This document shows, in pieces, positions 22,442 to 33,756 of a DNA stretch of 64,000 nt (the stretch's first letter is position 1; each line of letters opens with the position of its first letter). The stretch comes from Pseudopyrenochaeta lycopersici (lineage: Eukaryota > Ascomycota > Dothideomycetes > Pleosporales > Pseudopyrenochaetaceae), in NCBI GenBank assembly GCA_003313425.1, contig NHZP01000024.1:806001-870000 (forward strand). The letters are read 5' to 3'. Made by a program: the position numbers and the translations under genes. Under the pieces are notes generated by a model. That model was not told the DNA's origin and did not search any database. It saw only the letters and a program-made list of their open reading frames with translations.

Positions 22442-23917
22442 ATGGCAGCCAGAACCTCCCCACCTGTGCCACTACCCCTCGCGGCAACCCTCGCACGCCT
22501 GCCACCGCTGCCCGCCTCATCCAACGCCCTCCGCGCGACTACCCGCAACGAGATCCAGACGAGCCCAAACATCCCTATTTTGGTCGCGCTCGACGATGAC
22601 CCCACGGGCACGCAGACATGTCACGACATCTCCGTCCTTACCACCTGGGCTGTTCCTGAGCTGGCTGCCGAGTTCGACAAGACGGCGCCCGGTCGCGGCT
22701 TCTTCATCCTCACCAACTCGCGTGCCCTGCACCCGCCTGCCGCGCAAGAGCTCACCGTAGAGATCTGCCGCAATCTCAAGGAAGCTGCGGCCCTCGCGGG
22801 GAAGGCGTTTGAGGTTGTCTTGCGTGGCGACTCAACGCTGAGGGGCCACTTCCCCCTCGAGCCAGAGGCCGTTGAGAGCGTGCTGGGAGACAGCGACGCT
22901 TGGATTCTGGCGCCCTTCTTCCTCCAGGGTGGACGCTATACCATCGACGATGTGCATTACGTGGCCGAGGGAGATGCGCTGATACCGGCAGGCGACACGC
23001 CGTTTGCTAAGGATGCTACCTTTGGCTTCAAAAGCAGCCATCTCGCCGACTGGGTAGTCGAGAAGAGCAATGGAGGCATATCACGGGATCGCGTCACTGG
23101 CATAGGCTTGGCTGACATCCGGGAAGGAGGCCACGACAAAGTTGGCGAGATCCTGCTCGGTGCTGCCAAGGGCACAGTCTTCATCATCAACGCAGCCGCC
23201 GAAGAGGACATGGACATCGTGGTCCTTGGCATTCTAAAGGCGTCTGCTCAAGGCAAGAAGTTCCTCTTCCGCTCCGCAGCAGCCTTCGTCTCCGCGCGCC
23301 TAGGCATCTCGCCCATACCACCCATCTCTGCCCGGCAGTTGCAAATGGATCCTGCTGTTGGCGGGCTCATCATTGCGGGCTCCTATGTGCCCAAGACAAC
23401 CGCCCAGCTGAAGCATCTGATTGCCCAAAGCGGGAACAAGCTCGTCACTGTCGAGTTGGACGTGAACAAGCTTCTGGAAAGCGAAAGTTCTCGTGAAGCA
23501 GAGCTGCAACGCGCGCTCGCCACCGCAGAGCGCTACCTGTTCACTCCCAAGGATGTTCTCATCATGACCTCACGCCAAGTCATCATTGGTGCTGATGAGC
23601 GCTCATCACTTGATATCGGCTCTGTCGTTGCAGCTGCACTCGTCTCCTTCCTTTCACGTTTGGACATCAAGCCAAGGTACGTGATTGCAAAAGGTGGTAT
23701 AACGAGCAGCGACATGGCAACCAAGGCACTAGGTATGCGAAGAGCCATGATCATGGGTCAGGCAGCGCCCGGCGTTCCGCTTTGGCAATGCGACGAGCCT
23801 ACAAGCAAATGGCCTGGACTTCCGTATGTCGTCTTTCCCGGGAATGTTGGCGGGGAAGACACGCTGGCCGCGGTAGTAGAGCGATGGCGTTTACCAAATC
23901 CCATGAATCGGTGCTGA
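22442..23917 (+). CDS. Four-carbon acid sugar kinase family protein (DUF1537)
   Basis: An intronless 491-aa protein. DDDPTGTQT at 51-59 is the N-terminal substrate-binding motif; RGDSTLRGH follows as the second sugar-binding motif. The C-terminal half has AKGGITSSD and FPGNVGGEDTL, the nucleotide-binding blocks. These two domains define the DUF1537 kinase family, which phosphorylates four-carbon acid sugars such as threonate, erythronate or 2-oxo-tetronate in bacteria. The length is in the upper range of stand-alone bacterial enzymes, with a 40-residue Pro/Ala-rich N-terminal extension. Expected partners (dehydrogenase, aldolase, isomerase) are not adjacent. The coding sequence is notably GC-rich compared with its surroundings. 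Confidence 0.88.
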   Translation: MAARTSPPVPLPLAATLARLPPLPASSNALRATTRNEIQTSPNIPILVALDDDPTGTQTCHDISVLTTWAVPELAAEFDKTAPGRGFFILTNSRALHPPAAQELTVEICRNLKEAAALAGKAFEVVLRGDSTLRGHFPLEPEAVESVLGDSDAWILAPFFLQGGRYTIDDVHYVAEGDALIPAGDTPFAKDATFGFKSSHLADWVVEKSNGGISRDRVTGIGLADIREGGHDKVGEILLGAAKGTVFIINAAAEEDMDIVVLGILKASAQGKKFLFRSAAAFVSARLGISPIPPISARQLQMDPAVGGLIIAGSYVPKTTAQLKHLIAQSGNKLVTVELDVNKLLESESSREAELQRALATAERYLFTPKDVLIMTSRQVIIGADERSSLDIGSVVAAALVSFLSRLDIKPRYVIAKGGITSSDMATKALGMRRAMIMGQAAPGVPLWQCDEPTSKWPGLPYVVFPGNVGGEDTLAAVVERWRLPNPMNRC

Positions 23918-24173
23918 AGCGAAGGTATTTTACTCATGCTGCCGATGCATTGCGGCGAAAAGAGAAGGTAATACTGACATCTTGCACTGGTTGGCTTCTG
24001 CTGCGTATTTAATATAAGTGCACACGATCCCCTCTTTGACGATCCGAGCAATGCGAACACGACGGGTAACCAGTTGACTATATATACATCTCACAGTCTA
24101 GATGCCCCATAAAAATATTTACACACAACAGACTCTTGTGTTTGTTCTTGCTTGATTCTTTTCCATTCTCACG

Positions 24174-24515
24174 ATGCGTCTCCTACTCGCCTTACTCGCA
24201 GCCTCCATGGCGTCCCCCGCCCTTGCAAAGACCTGCAGCGCAACAACCACCACTCCAGCCCCATGTGATTATGACCAATGGCACCAAGAGCGCAAAACCA
24301 TAATCCCGCCCAGCGCGCGCGTCGACATTGTATGCTGGGACCTTGGCCGTCCAGTCGCAGGAAACACCAAATGGCTATACGCCCGGGACCGGGATTGTTG
24401 GGTCCATTCGAGAGCATTTGGTGTGAACTGTGAGAGTGAGTGTCTTCTTCGCTTAGCAGAGGCTGCAGATAGAGACAGGATTGACTATGGTGTAGCTAGC
24501 CTGCCGCGGTGCTGA
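24174..24515 (+). CDS. Small secreted cysteine-rich protein
   Basis: A signal peptide (MRLLLALLAASMASPALA) is followed by a small cysteine-containing domain. The continuous frame is 113 aa with 7 Cys. A 60-bp intron with a perfect donor (GTGAGT at 24436), a TTGACTAT branch region and a TAG acceptor (24495) is very likely: exons 24174-24435 and 24496-24515 then give 93 aa ending NCETSLPRC with 6 Cys (21, 31, 54, 75, 86, 93), an even number suited to three disulfides. Because the intron length is a multiple of three, both forms stay open. Effector-like secreted protein; no named family recognised. A CAAT/TATA-type context (ATATATACA) lies about 100 bp upstream. Confidence 0.7.
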   Translation: MRLLLALLAASMASPALAKTCSATTTTPAPCDYDQWHQERKTIIPPSARVDIVCWDLGRPVAGNTKWLYARDRDCWVHSRAFGVNCESECLLRLAEAADRDRIDYGVASLPRC

Positions 24516-25255
24516 GAAACGGTATGTCGGATTTGTAAGGCTTTTGTCACAAGTGGGCTTTGCATGGTCAAGTGGAGCTGTACAACATACAGTTCTTGTA
24601 GTAGATGAGTTTTTAGCTCTAGCGATTCAAATTACAACGTTGTGTCGTGGCTTTCTATCCTATGGTTACCTCATGACGGGAGCAGGAGGGTACATCGTCT
24701 CTTCGAGTCGTGCAACAGCTTGGCCACATCGGGATTTAATGTGTGAAAGCCATGACCGCCGCTATTCATTGTCCTGGGCCGCAATGCCGATGCACTCACC
24801 CTTGCTGCATCAATTTGGCCAGACCACGGATTCCCAGTCGATGACGGGTGGCTCCGTCACCAGAAGTCTTCACTCTCATACCTCCTAGACCCAGCGCAGC
24901 AGCTGCGATCAATTTGGTGACAGAAAGCGGTTCGACGAAGACTGAAATGATGATGCTATGACGAGCTGATAAATACCATGTCCTAGGATATAGAAAGAAC
25001 CTAGACATTCCGATAATTTACGTCATCTCCACTGAGATCAGCTTCATCGGCAATATGGTGGGTAGCTTGTAGAGTTGATAATATGTGGGGCCCAGGGTAA
25101 GGTCAAGTTGCAAGGCAAATAACAAGCCTGTGGACTTCAGCTGTATCGCCGAACACTTAAGACATGGACCTGTGAGAGGCAGGGTAGTTCTAGTACGGTA
25201 ATATGCTGAAAGCAGGCATTACTCGCTAGGTGAAAGCCCACCGTAGAGTGCCAAA
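24516..25255. other. Intergenic region
   Basis: 740 bp with scattered frames but no recognisable gene. It holds the 3' ends of the secreted protein (+) and the regulator (-). Confidence 0.5.
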
Positions 25256-27450
25256 CTAGAAGCCAAATCCAGTGAAGTCCAGATCGAGGGTACCAGTATC
25301 AAAGTTCAGAAATGAGGCTGTGCCAAAATTGAACCCATCATCAAAGCTACTGCCAAAAATGTCTTCTCCGTAAAGCGACTCCGTATTCGCTGGAGGGGCT
25401 GATGTGCTAGGAAAATCAGTCAGGATTTTTGTGTTTGCTCTGGTAGTGCCATTCGGGCGAGAAGTGGTTGCGGGAGTGCCAGGACTTCTTGTCTGCTTGT
25501 TTATCATCTTCTCCAAACCTTCGGCCATCATATGAACGAGATGCCACTTGCTCACAGGAGTGGCGCGGAATTGTTGGACCGCCCTCGTGGTCAGGTCAAA
25601 AATGACAGTATCTTCGATGTACTGCGCTGGAAATTGAGTTGACACTTTGAGAAGAAAGACGCAAGCGAAGGCGATCATGGAGTGAATGTAGTGGGGAATG
25701 CCAACAAGCGCATCACGGATGTCGTGGTCAGCCAAAACCAAATCAATGATCGAAGTTGCAGCCGTGACGGCGGCGGCGGCGCTGTCTTGGAAGTAGGATG
25801 GCACGGTTGTACCCTTCAGCCCTCGAAAGACGTGGGAGTGAAGATGTAGTTTGGCCATGTGATGATGGAGGTTGGCGCCTTTTGTCGGAAACTCGCCAAT
25901 GAACTCGTGAATCTCTGTTCATATTAGCACGCAAAGAAAAGTCACAATGCAAAGCAAGCTATCTCACTTAGGAGCTCTGTAGACCAAAAGCCCATCCAGT
26001 GGTCAATCTGTAGGCTAAAGTCCATCAACTTGGACGCGAACGCTTTCGGTATAGGTTCTCCGGTGTCCGGTCCAAATAAGTCGCGCACATTGCCCATGAT
26101 GATTAGCAGCGCCATTTGACTGACTAGTCGCTTGTCAGACTCTGTAAAGACTGAGGTCGTCATGAGCTTTTCCCATCCAGCAGTCGAGACATCGTCCCGC
26201 ACGATCGAAGGCCGTCCATACAAAATGGAAAGATGACGATCGCAAATATACAAGACATACCAGATCCGTACGTTGTCCATGGCATCTTCATTATTGCTCA
26301 GCAAGACTCGCTGGTAGTTGCTACTCAAGTTGACCTCCATGGCTCGCCTGATTGCATAGCCGCTGATCATCCACGACAGATCATGCAGCCAGTATGTGGC
26401 AATGCACATGGCTCTCATAGAATCCTGGTCCATGCGACGATCGAACATTGATGCCGACATTAGTCTTCGAAACTCCCGGCTGCAGATACTGTACAAGTGA
26501 TTGCTGTTCGGATCGTGAAGCGCTGCCACTGTGAGTATGCATGCAGTCAGTGTGGAAGAGCTTCTTCGGAGATCAATCAGTCTGCGATGTCTGCCGCTTC
26601 CAATCATGTACATGAAATGATCGATGCGGTTTAGGAAGAAGCCGAACAGGTGCTCTGCATCTTGGTCACTCATGAGTCCTCTCGAGATAAAGTCATTAAC
26701 AGGATGGCTATCGTTCCGTTTCATAGTCGCTTGTCGATCGTCTCGTGAATCATCTGAGCGGAGCGCTCTAAGACGGGTGATCTGGTAAAGGGATTCGATG
26801 GGTGCATGGGGTAAGCCTTCCTCCTTTGGCGACATGCGAGGCGAGTTATCGCATGATGGAGCATCATCTTCTCGGTCTGCGCTTGCATATTGCTGTATTT
26901 GATCTGACTCTTCTAATGTGCCAACCTGCAATGGAGGTAGGGGAGGCAACGATAGCTTTGCTAAGGCTTGTTGGAGAGACGAGTGCATATGAGCAAGATC
27001 GCCTATAATATTATCCTTCCACCTAGTCCATCTCTTAGTAAAACACGCCTGCAAATGAGATTGAGAACGCGTCTTCCCTTTTCCTTATTTTGGGATAAAT
27101 AGAAATAGGGATTGCGTTCGTAGTGAGTGGCAGAACTTACTGTGACCGCTCCTCAATCAGGGTTTGAAGACTCTTATTTAACACACATGATAGGCTGCGT
27201 TCTGCACATCTTTTACACGGCGGTCCACTCTCATCCATGATGCATTTGATCTGCGATTAAGTCAGCGGTGCCAAACGCGTTGATGAATATGACCAACCTT
27301 CTGCTTCCTACAGGAAGCGCAGGCTTTTACTTTTCGAGATATGGACGGCGTTGACCCATCGCCATCGGGTTCTGCTAGTCGCTGTCGCGAAGCTGGGGAC
27401 AAGGTCATTCCATTCTCGTTTGCTTGCGTCCAGGTCCGCTTGGGAGGCAT
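25256..27450 (-). CDS. Zn2Cys6 transcription factor
   Basis: Four exons on the minus strand (27298-27450, 27141-27250, 25968-27022, 25256-25914) with introns of 47, 118 and 53 bp encode 658 aa. The zinc cluster is split by intron 1: Cys 44, 47, 54, 63, 66 and 73 (C-x2-C-x6-C-x8-C-x2-C-x6-C). The acceptor of intron 2 is set by the sequence SQWKDNIIGDLAHMHSSLQ. The middle part is the fungal-specific TF domain (FFLNRIDHFMYMIG, DNVRIWYVLYICDRHLSILYGRPS). Intron 3 joins ELLKIHEFIGEFPTKG to HHHMAKLHLHSHVFRGL. The C-terminal end is Asp/Phe-rich (LNFDTGTLDLDFTGFGF), a likely activation segment. Targets unknown; the kinase and secreted gene are nearest. Confidence 0.88.
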
Positions 27451-28408
27451 GATGTTTTACTACTGGACAGGCGCGAAGCAGGGGGCGTATAACGAGCGGA
27501 GAAGACCTGCAGCTGCATCACCAAACAACCAAGGGTACGTTCAGCAGTATCCGCTAGCTTTAGTTGCTCGAAAGTGGTGCTGAGTCAACGCGGAAGCCAG
27601 ACGTGACAGCCTTGCGATGCGGAGATTTATCGTGTGTCGGCAAATGCAGGGCACATGATTGGTCAACCAGCGGCTGCTTGGGTGTGACGAGCAAAGCGAG
27701 TTTCCACACTTGTGTATTCACATACAATAATGCGCAAGTTCACTGAAACGCCATCATGGCTTTCACAAGGGTTGAGTTGAATGAGCGGAGACGCCCAAGG
27801 GGAAATGTTCAGACTCGTACCGAGCCTTGGGTTGACCGTGCCGCCCCCACTTGTCGAGCAGACTGAGATCGCGGAAGAAGCAACAATCACACATCGACTT
27901 CACCCACACAGCACCGCAACGCGACACTGCGTCAAATACTGCTGCCAAACGAACCGTACAATACGCAATTGGCTTCACAAAAGCAATCTTGAGCTATTTG
28001 GCCATTGACGTCAGCGAGCTTACCGTGATCTTCAAGGCGTCCAGCCGCTACCCTTCCAATATCATCTCCCTTGCGAGTGTCGTCTCCTTAAGCCTCGCCC
28101 ATCGCCACTCTATCGCTCTGCGCCCACTTCACAGCCACGTACTAGGGTTACTGATCCTATCTGTCTCCCTCATCATAAATTTTGGCAGCTACCCTTCTCT
28201 TCCAGGTCTGAAGATTAGCGGCCGCTTGTCGCAAGACAAAGCCACAGTGTTTGAGGATCTCATTTGATTCCGACTCTCGCATTAGACTTGGTGGGGGCGG
28301 AATCCTGCTAAATCATATCGGCTGAATTAAGATTCTGCTAATTATCTTGTCTTTACATTTTCCAAACCCTTGTTTACTCTGCTCTCTCTGCTCTCTGCAC
28401 GATTTGGG
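27451..28408. other. Divergent intergenic region
   Basis: 958 bp between two divergent genes. The 3' part (28340-28400) is strongly C/T-rich, like a fungal core promoter. A frame at 27851-28267 (+) has no recognisable content and is treated as chance. Confidence 0.45.
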
Positions 28409-30238
28409 ATGCCGTCGCCGAATTCAAATCAGGGATGGCAAAATTGGCCAAACCACCAACACCAGCAACGATCATCAGAAGATACGGATAACGGATACGC
28501 GCAAAATCATACCTTCTACGGCCACTATGCACCAAGTCCGGCAACCTACGTGCAGCCACATTATGGAAACACCTCTCCAGCGCCCATCATAGCGGAACTT
28601 CCAGCACCATTACCTGCAGCACCACAGACGACAACTCCTGAACAGCAACTGAAGGAAGATGAACTACTCGCGCATAAACTTCAGAGAATAGAAGTTGATG
28701 AGGTTAGAAGGCGGTCGAGCAGCCAAGTGAGCCAATATCAACGACGATCTAGCATGGCTCCTCCAAGCCCACAAGGTAATTCAATGTCGTTAGATGCACC
28801 TTCGGCGCCACCATTGCGAGCGCACTCCCAAAGTGTATCATCAACATCATTACCATATGGTTCTGAGTCGCTCCGACCACCACTAAGTCAGCGAAACACC
28901 AGTACTCTACCCGAAGTAGTCATTGGACCACGGCCAGTCTCAATGCATCCCCAATCTCCATATCAGAATCTGCCCATCCCTGTCATTCAAGGCCAACATG
29001 CAGCACAAGCACTGTCATCGCCATTAGGCCCAGCATCCCTATCAGCATATCTCGAGCAACACCGCCAGGTACCATATCCGCCTCAATGGCAACTGCCTCC
29101 AATAGTGACGAGACTCTTTGCCTACCAGGGGACGAAAGTTCCCTCGGGTTCAACTTGGTTGGGTACGCCAGAATCCTGTACGTGGAGAACAATAAGGCCT
29201 GTAGAACATGCGCATAGTCCAACACCCCCTTCATACGCATTCAGATTTAAAACATCAAGCGGCGGCTTCCGAAGTCCAAAGCACGCCTGGTCTATGACTT
29301 GCCCCGAGGAGAAGGCGGACCAATCAAAAAAAATAACGAAGAATCGGCAGCCGCACTGGGACTATGATCTCAAACTAGATTCCAGTACCGGGATGCGCAA
29401 GACTGAAGTTCTCTCTCACGGGCAGGGGCATGCGATACTTACAACCTACGTGCATGCCATTAACTATGATTCTCTTCGCTTCATCGGCCCAGATGGACGC
29501 GCATATTTGTGGGTCAGCAGCGGCGAAGTCAGCTCTGCCAACGGATCACGGTATGACACTCTCCGACACGCTCTCTTCGCCGCAACTGGGATTATTCCAG
29601 ACCCGTTGTATGGCGAGATTGTCGCAGATCATACATTCTGGGACGGTCATGTTGATCAATTGGAAGTTCATACTGGCATACAATGTGATGGTTGTCAAAC
29701 GAAGCCTATCAATGGCTTGAGATGGAGATGCAGGACATGTCCACATCATGATGTTTGTAATAATTGTCGGACACTTGCACTGAACGGACAGATTGGTGGA
29801 TCAATTCAGCCTACATGCGACTTCTCGCTCGTCAATTTACCAGATGAGGCTCTGTACATACGCTCACCTATCGTTGATCCTGCACTTGTCGTAGCCACAC
29901 TTCAAGTTCTGAAGGATTGGGAAAAGCACACATTCAGAGCAGAGGCGAAGAAGAACGCCAAGGGCTTCATAGCGAGCGAGGAAGCAGCGAGAAAATGTGA
30001 CCTAGGAATCATGAGTTACTGGAAAGCTGGAGACTGGGACAAAAAGGGTGTCGATGGAGAAAGGGTCGGGACGAGGGTCAAGGCTCGAGGAATTATGGTG
30101 TCCTTCGGGGAGACGACGAATGCGCTTGGGAATGTAGGTGATGCTGCGTTCGCGCTTGCCGGGTTTGGAGGCACTATGGGTGGTACGCATGGAGGAGACG
30201 GTAGTAGCGGAGCGTTCTCAGGTGGTGGTGATGGTTAA
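28409..30238 (+). CDS. ZZ-type zinc-finger protein
   Basis: An intronless 609-aa protein. The N-terminal 200 residues are low-complexity (Gln/Pro/Ser-rich) with a short helix EDELLAHKLQRIEVDEV that recalls a ubiquitin-interacting-motif-like helix. The middle is a conserved fungal region (TWRTIRPVEH, HALFAATGIIPDPLYGEIV). The ZZ finger follows: HTGIQCDGCQ, then GLRWRCRTCPHHDVCNNC, coordinating two zinc ions through Cys/His residues. ZZ domains bind peptide N-termini or SUMO-like partners. The C-terminus is Gly-rich. The first ATG in frame at 28409 was used; the frame opens slightly earlier without an ATG. The precise role is not known, and scaffold or adaptor function is inference. Confidence 0.8.
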   Translation: MPSPNSNQGWQNWPNHQHQQRSSEDTDNGYAQNHTFYGHYAPSPATYVQPHYGNTSPAPIIAELPAPLPAAPQTTTPEQQLKEDELLAHKLQRIEVDEVRRRSSSQVSQYQRRSSMAPPSPQGNSMSLDAPSAPPLRAHSQSVSSTSLPYGSESLRPPLSQRNTSTLPEVVIGPRPVSMHPQSPYQNLPIPVIQGQHAAQALSSPLGPASLSAYLEQHRQVPYPPQWQLPPIVTRLFAYQGTKVPSGSTWLGTPESCTWRTIRPVEHAHSPTPPSYAFRFKTSSGGFRSPKHAWSMTCPEEKADQSKKITKNRQPHWDYDLKLDSSTGMRKTEVLSHGQGHAILTTYVHAINYDSLRFIGPDGRAYLWVSSGEVSSANGSRYDTLRHALFAATGIIPDPLYGEIVADHTFWDGHVDQLEVHTGIQCDGCQTKPINGLRWRCRTCPHHDVCNNCRTLALNGQIGGSIQPTCDFSLVNLPDEALYIRSPIVDPALVVATLQVLKDWEKHTFRAEAKKNAKGFIASEEAARKCDLGIMSYWKAGDWDKKGVDGERVGTRVKARGIMVSFGETTNALGNVGDAAFALAGFGGTMGGTHGGDGSSGAFSGGGDG

Positions 30239-32210
30239 GGAAGGGAAGTTGCAGCTCATAGCAAAGGATGCCGTCTCTTCGCTCAACTTGTACCACGCTT
30301 ACAGCGATATATGTCAAACTCTATACCAATGATCTTTATTCACATTGCAAATGAATTGAATGCTCCATTTCTAGGTATGTGAAGCCTAGTACATTTCTAG
30401 TTGTCATTGCAGATATTATGGATGGTAGTTCCCTTCTTAGGCGCTTGCGCACAATAAAGTAAACGTACCTGCATCCAAGAGATATCATGTAATTTTATAA
30501 GCTATAGACTTTTAGAGTACATAGAAAGGTAGATGTTTACCTACTACATCGTTTCTTAAAGCGATACGAGAAAACGTAGGAAGTCACGATGTGATGCTAG
30601 CTTCAGATACAACGGCAAAGGCATCTAGCTTAATAGTCACGAATCGTTCTGATAAGGAAAATGCCAGAGGGATAGTATAAAATTATCTTAGAATCAGGAC
30701 GCCAAACTGATGGCTTTCATTTACGCTCTGGTAGATTTCGAGTAGATGTGATTCTAATCGCTGTTCCTGTATGAGCACTCCCTCTGAAACTATGGCTAGA
30801 AGAATCATAACCTGTTTGAATGATACTCGTTTTAAATTCGTGTATTGTTATAGGCTTTTATAAATGTTTAATAGGTTTTGCATTGCTGTATATAGGTCTG
30901 GTCAATCAGGGATCGAGATCGCCATACCAGCCTAGTCACTCCCAACGAGGTGACAACTGTCAGAGACTAATGGGTGTTAACTAGCATAGGAAAGATAGTT
31001 TGGCAGTAAAGAGTGTATTGCGGGTGTTCGATCGACGAATCGCTGCCGAGCAGCGATTCGTCGCCGCCCCCTTATATCTTCTTGACTAACCTTTTCGATT
31101 TGAATATTAAGCAAATTTCCTTCCTGATCTTAATGGTCACCAGACTAAACGAATGAAAGTTCTGGATTTTGTCGTGCAAGGTCGTCATTTAAGGTGCACT
31201 GGTGGCCAGGAAGCGACGGCACTGCTTGCACAATCAGTCCATGACTATGTAACGACTTTGTCTCCTCATTTGAATCTCAATTCCAGTAGAATAGCTCCAA
31301 GTTAGTATACTAAGAACAACGAGGGTTGAAATGCAGAAAGCCCGGCCCCTGCCATGTCTTATTCTGGGGCATTCTACAAATAAGTTAATAATTCGCTTAG
31401 TGTTGTGTACAACGAACCGTGACCTGGTGAACAGCGCTACTTGAGCTCTAAGGCTAGAATTAAGATATTCAGCGCCGGCCACAGCGCAAACCCTTGTGGA
31501 GGACTGTGCTGAAGAGTGTCGCTATAGCTAGATTCTACGGTTTAAATCATTATATTGGTCCATTTAATAGATCACCTGAGCACTTGCCGCGTAACTCCTC
31601 TATTCCTCCGCATAGAGCAATGTCACTGTCACACTATCGTTGAAAACTTAGTAGGAATTACTTTATATACCTATTTTTTTATCTGTTAGTTTAATAAGGC
31701 AGAGAGCGTCTTAGAGCCACTTCTCAACCAAAAAGTTAAGCGAACCTTGTGCGCACTTCCTCAACAAATAGCGTGACCAGCTCAATTAAGCGAAGAGTCT
31801 TTCATAACTCGCGGGTGTGTTGCTCTGCCTGTTCCCCGCCCTTCCACGAATCTTAATCCACCTCTTCATATCGTTGTGTTTGTCACATTACCTTTTCGAG
31901 ACTGTGTCGCCTTCCGACATTCTGGCAATTCTGTGATTCTATTGGCTACTAGCAGAGCAACGGTTAGGGTAACGGCAGTTGCTCGCAGCGCGATTATGCG
32001 TAGTAAGCAGATGTCGGCAATGGAACCGGCTAAACCCGAGGCCTCGAAAGACTTGAGATACTCGATATAAGCAACGCTTCTAGCAAGGCATAGTAATCTA
32101 ATGTCGCCTTAAGCTTAACTATAGGCGACCTACTGTAAAGCTGTGCATAGAAAGAACAATGTCAAGTGTAAGTCCACCATCTACACCAAGTTATACAGAA
32201 GAGCTGAAAA
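30239..32210. other. Long AT-rich intergenic region with a hairpin
   Basis: About 2 kb without a recognisable gene; AT-rich and partly repeat-like. It includes the perfect hairpin at 31033-31063, listed separately. Confidence 0.5.
31033..31063. repeat. Perfect 14-bp-arm hairpin, possible transposon end
   Basis: The arms CGACGAATCGCTGC and GCAGCGATTCGTCG flank a 3-base loop. A related but decayed copy (GACGAATCGCTGC...GCAGCGA) occurs at about 52930-52951, and both are followed shortly by CTTATAT. This suggests a dispersed repeat family. Confidence 0.6.
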
Positions 32211-33505
32211 ATGGCCAAATCCCAACAGTGTGTCGAAAACATTCCTGCTTCACAAAAGGCAGCTGTTACAACCATCAATGAATCCAAAGTTACAACGATC
32301 ATCAAGGAGGTCCCGGTTCCCCAGTTGAAATCGGGTGAAATCCTCGTTAAGATAAACTGGTCTGGCCTTTGTCACAATGACATTGGTCCCATGCGAAACT
32401 ACTGGCCTGGCTCCCCCCGTGCAGTGCTCTTTGCACAAGCTGCTTTCAATATTTCTGGACATGAGGGCGTTGGGAACGTTGTGGCAATCGCTGACGATGT
32501 GGTGCGCGAAAATCTGTGGAAGATTGGGGATCGCGTTGGCATCAAGTGGGTAGCAAGTGTGTGCCACAAATGTGAGTTCTGTATGAATGGTCGCGATGAA
32601 GTCAACTGCCAGAACGCAATCTACTCGGGTTTTACAACACCCGGGACATTTCAGCAATATGTTGCTACTGATGCACGGTTTGCATTGCGCCTGCCCAACG
32701 GCGTCAGCGACGAAGAAGCTGCACCGCTGCTTTGCAGCGGCCTCACTATCTATACAGCTACCAAGCGAAGCAAAGTTCAACCTGGGCAGTGGATCGTGTA
32801 CTTAGGTGGCGGTGGTGGTGCAGGACACGTACGTGGATGGCTTTGCACGAATCAGTTGACAACCTCAGCCTGCTGACGATCTCTTCTAGCTTGGTATCCA
32901 ATATGCAAAGGCTATGGGGATGCGAGTCATTGCCATTGATATTGGCCTAGAGAAGGGGAAGTTTTGCAGATCTCTGGGTGCTGAGGTGTACATTGATGCA
33001 TCTGTATGCAATGACATTGCAGCAGAGGTTAAACAAGTTACTGGATATGGAGGTTAGTGATTGAACGGGAATAATGCCTTTCACGGTAAATTCTAACCTT
33101 CTACATAGCTCATGGAGTTGTAGTAGCTGCCCCCGCAGAAGAGGCTTATGAACTTGCACCGACGCTTCTTCGCCCCACTGGAACAATGGTAGTAGTCGCA
33201 TTCGTCAAGGATCGATCATATAGAGCAGGATTTGAGCCCATTCTCCTCGCGTCTGCCCAGGTACGCCCGAAAGTTTCCCATCTACCCTATTTTGGTCTTG
33301 AAATTACTGATATACAATGCAGTATAATATTGTAGGTAGCACCACCGGGTCCAGAGCCGAAGCCGGGGAAATGTTTGAGTTTACACAGAAAGGGCTTATT
33401 CATCCTGTGATACACAGAGGTTCGCTGAAGGACGTAGAGAAATATATAGACAGGATGATAGAGAAGAAGCTCTTAGGAAAGGTTGTGCTCAAAATAGACC
33501 TCTAG
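32211..33505 (+). CDS. Zinc-dependent alcohol dehydrogenase (MDR family)
   Basis: Four exons (32211-32828, 32890-33052, 33109-33260, 33323-33505) encode 371 aa. The catalytic zinc ligands are in GLCHNDIG (Cys, then His) and the GHEGVG block; the structural zinc site is CHKCEFCMNGRDEVNC with the usual C-x2-C-x2-C-x7-C spacing. The nucleotide fold follows (YLGGGGGAGH then, after intron 1, LGIQYAKAMGMRVIAID), with the acidic residue for NAD(H) preference. The C-terminal end is YNIVGSTTGSRAEAGEM. It should interconvert primary alcohols and aldehydes in the cytosol, like fungal ADH1-type enzymes. All introns have clean GT-AG ends and the joined frame has no stop. Confidence 0.9.
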
Positions 33506-33756
33506 AATTCACAGAAGACATTTACTTACGATAAATTTTGTTTGCTTCAATCAATGCGCCAAGCTTCTAAGTGTTCACCTCGTAGGAGCTAAGAGTGCTC
33601 TTCGACGGAGGCACAATGTTATCGTACTAATTTCCTTATTATGGGATCATCAGTGAAGGATAAAGTCATATTACTCAGCTGCTGGGTACGGTTACCCCGT
33701 CGGTAAAGGGAGCTTCCCCCATTTAATTATAAGCTGGGACGCCTTGGCCATTTCTT

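Noticed and set aside
31960..31972. TTAGGG-like telomere motif
   Set aside because: A single copy only (GGTTAGGGTAAC), not an array.
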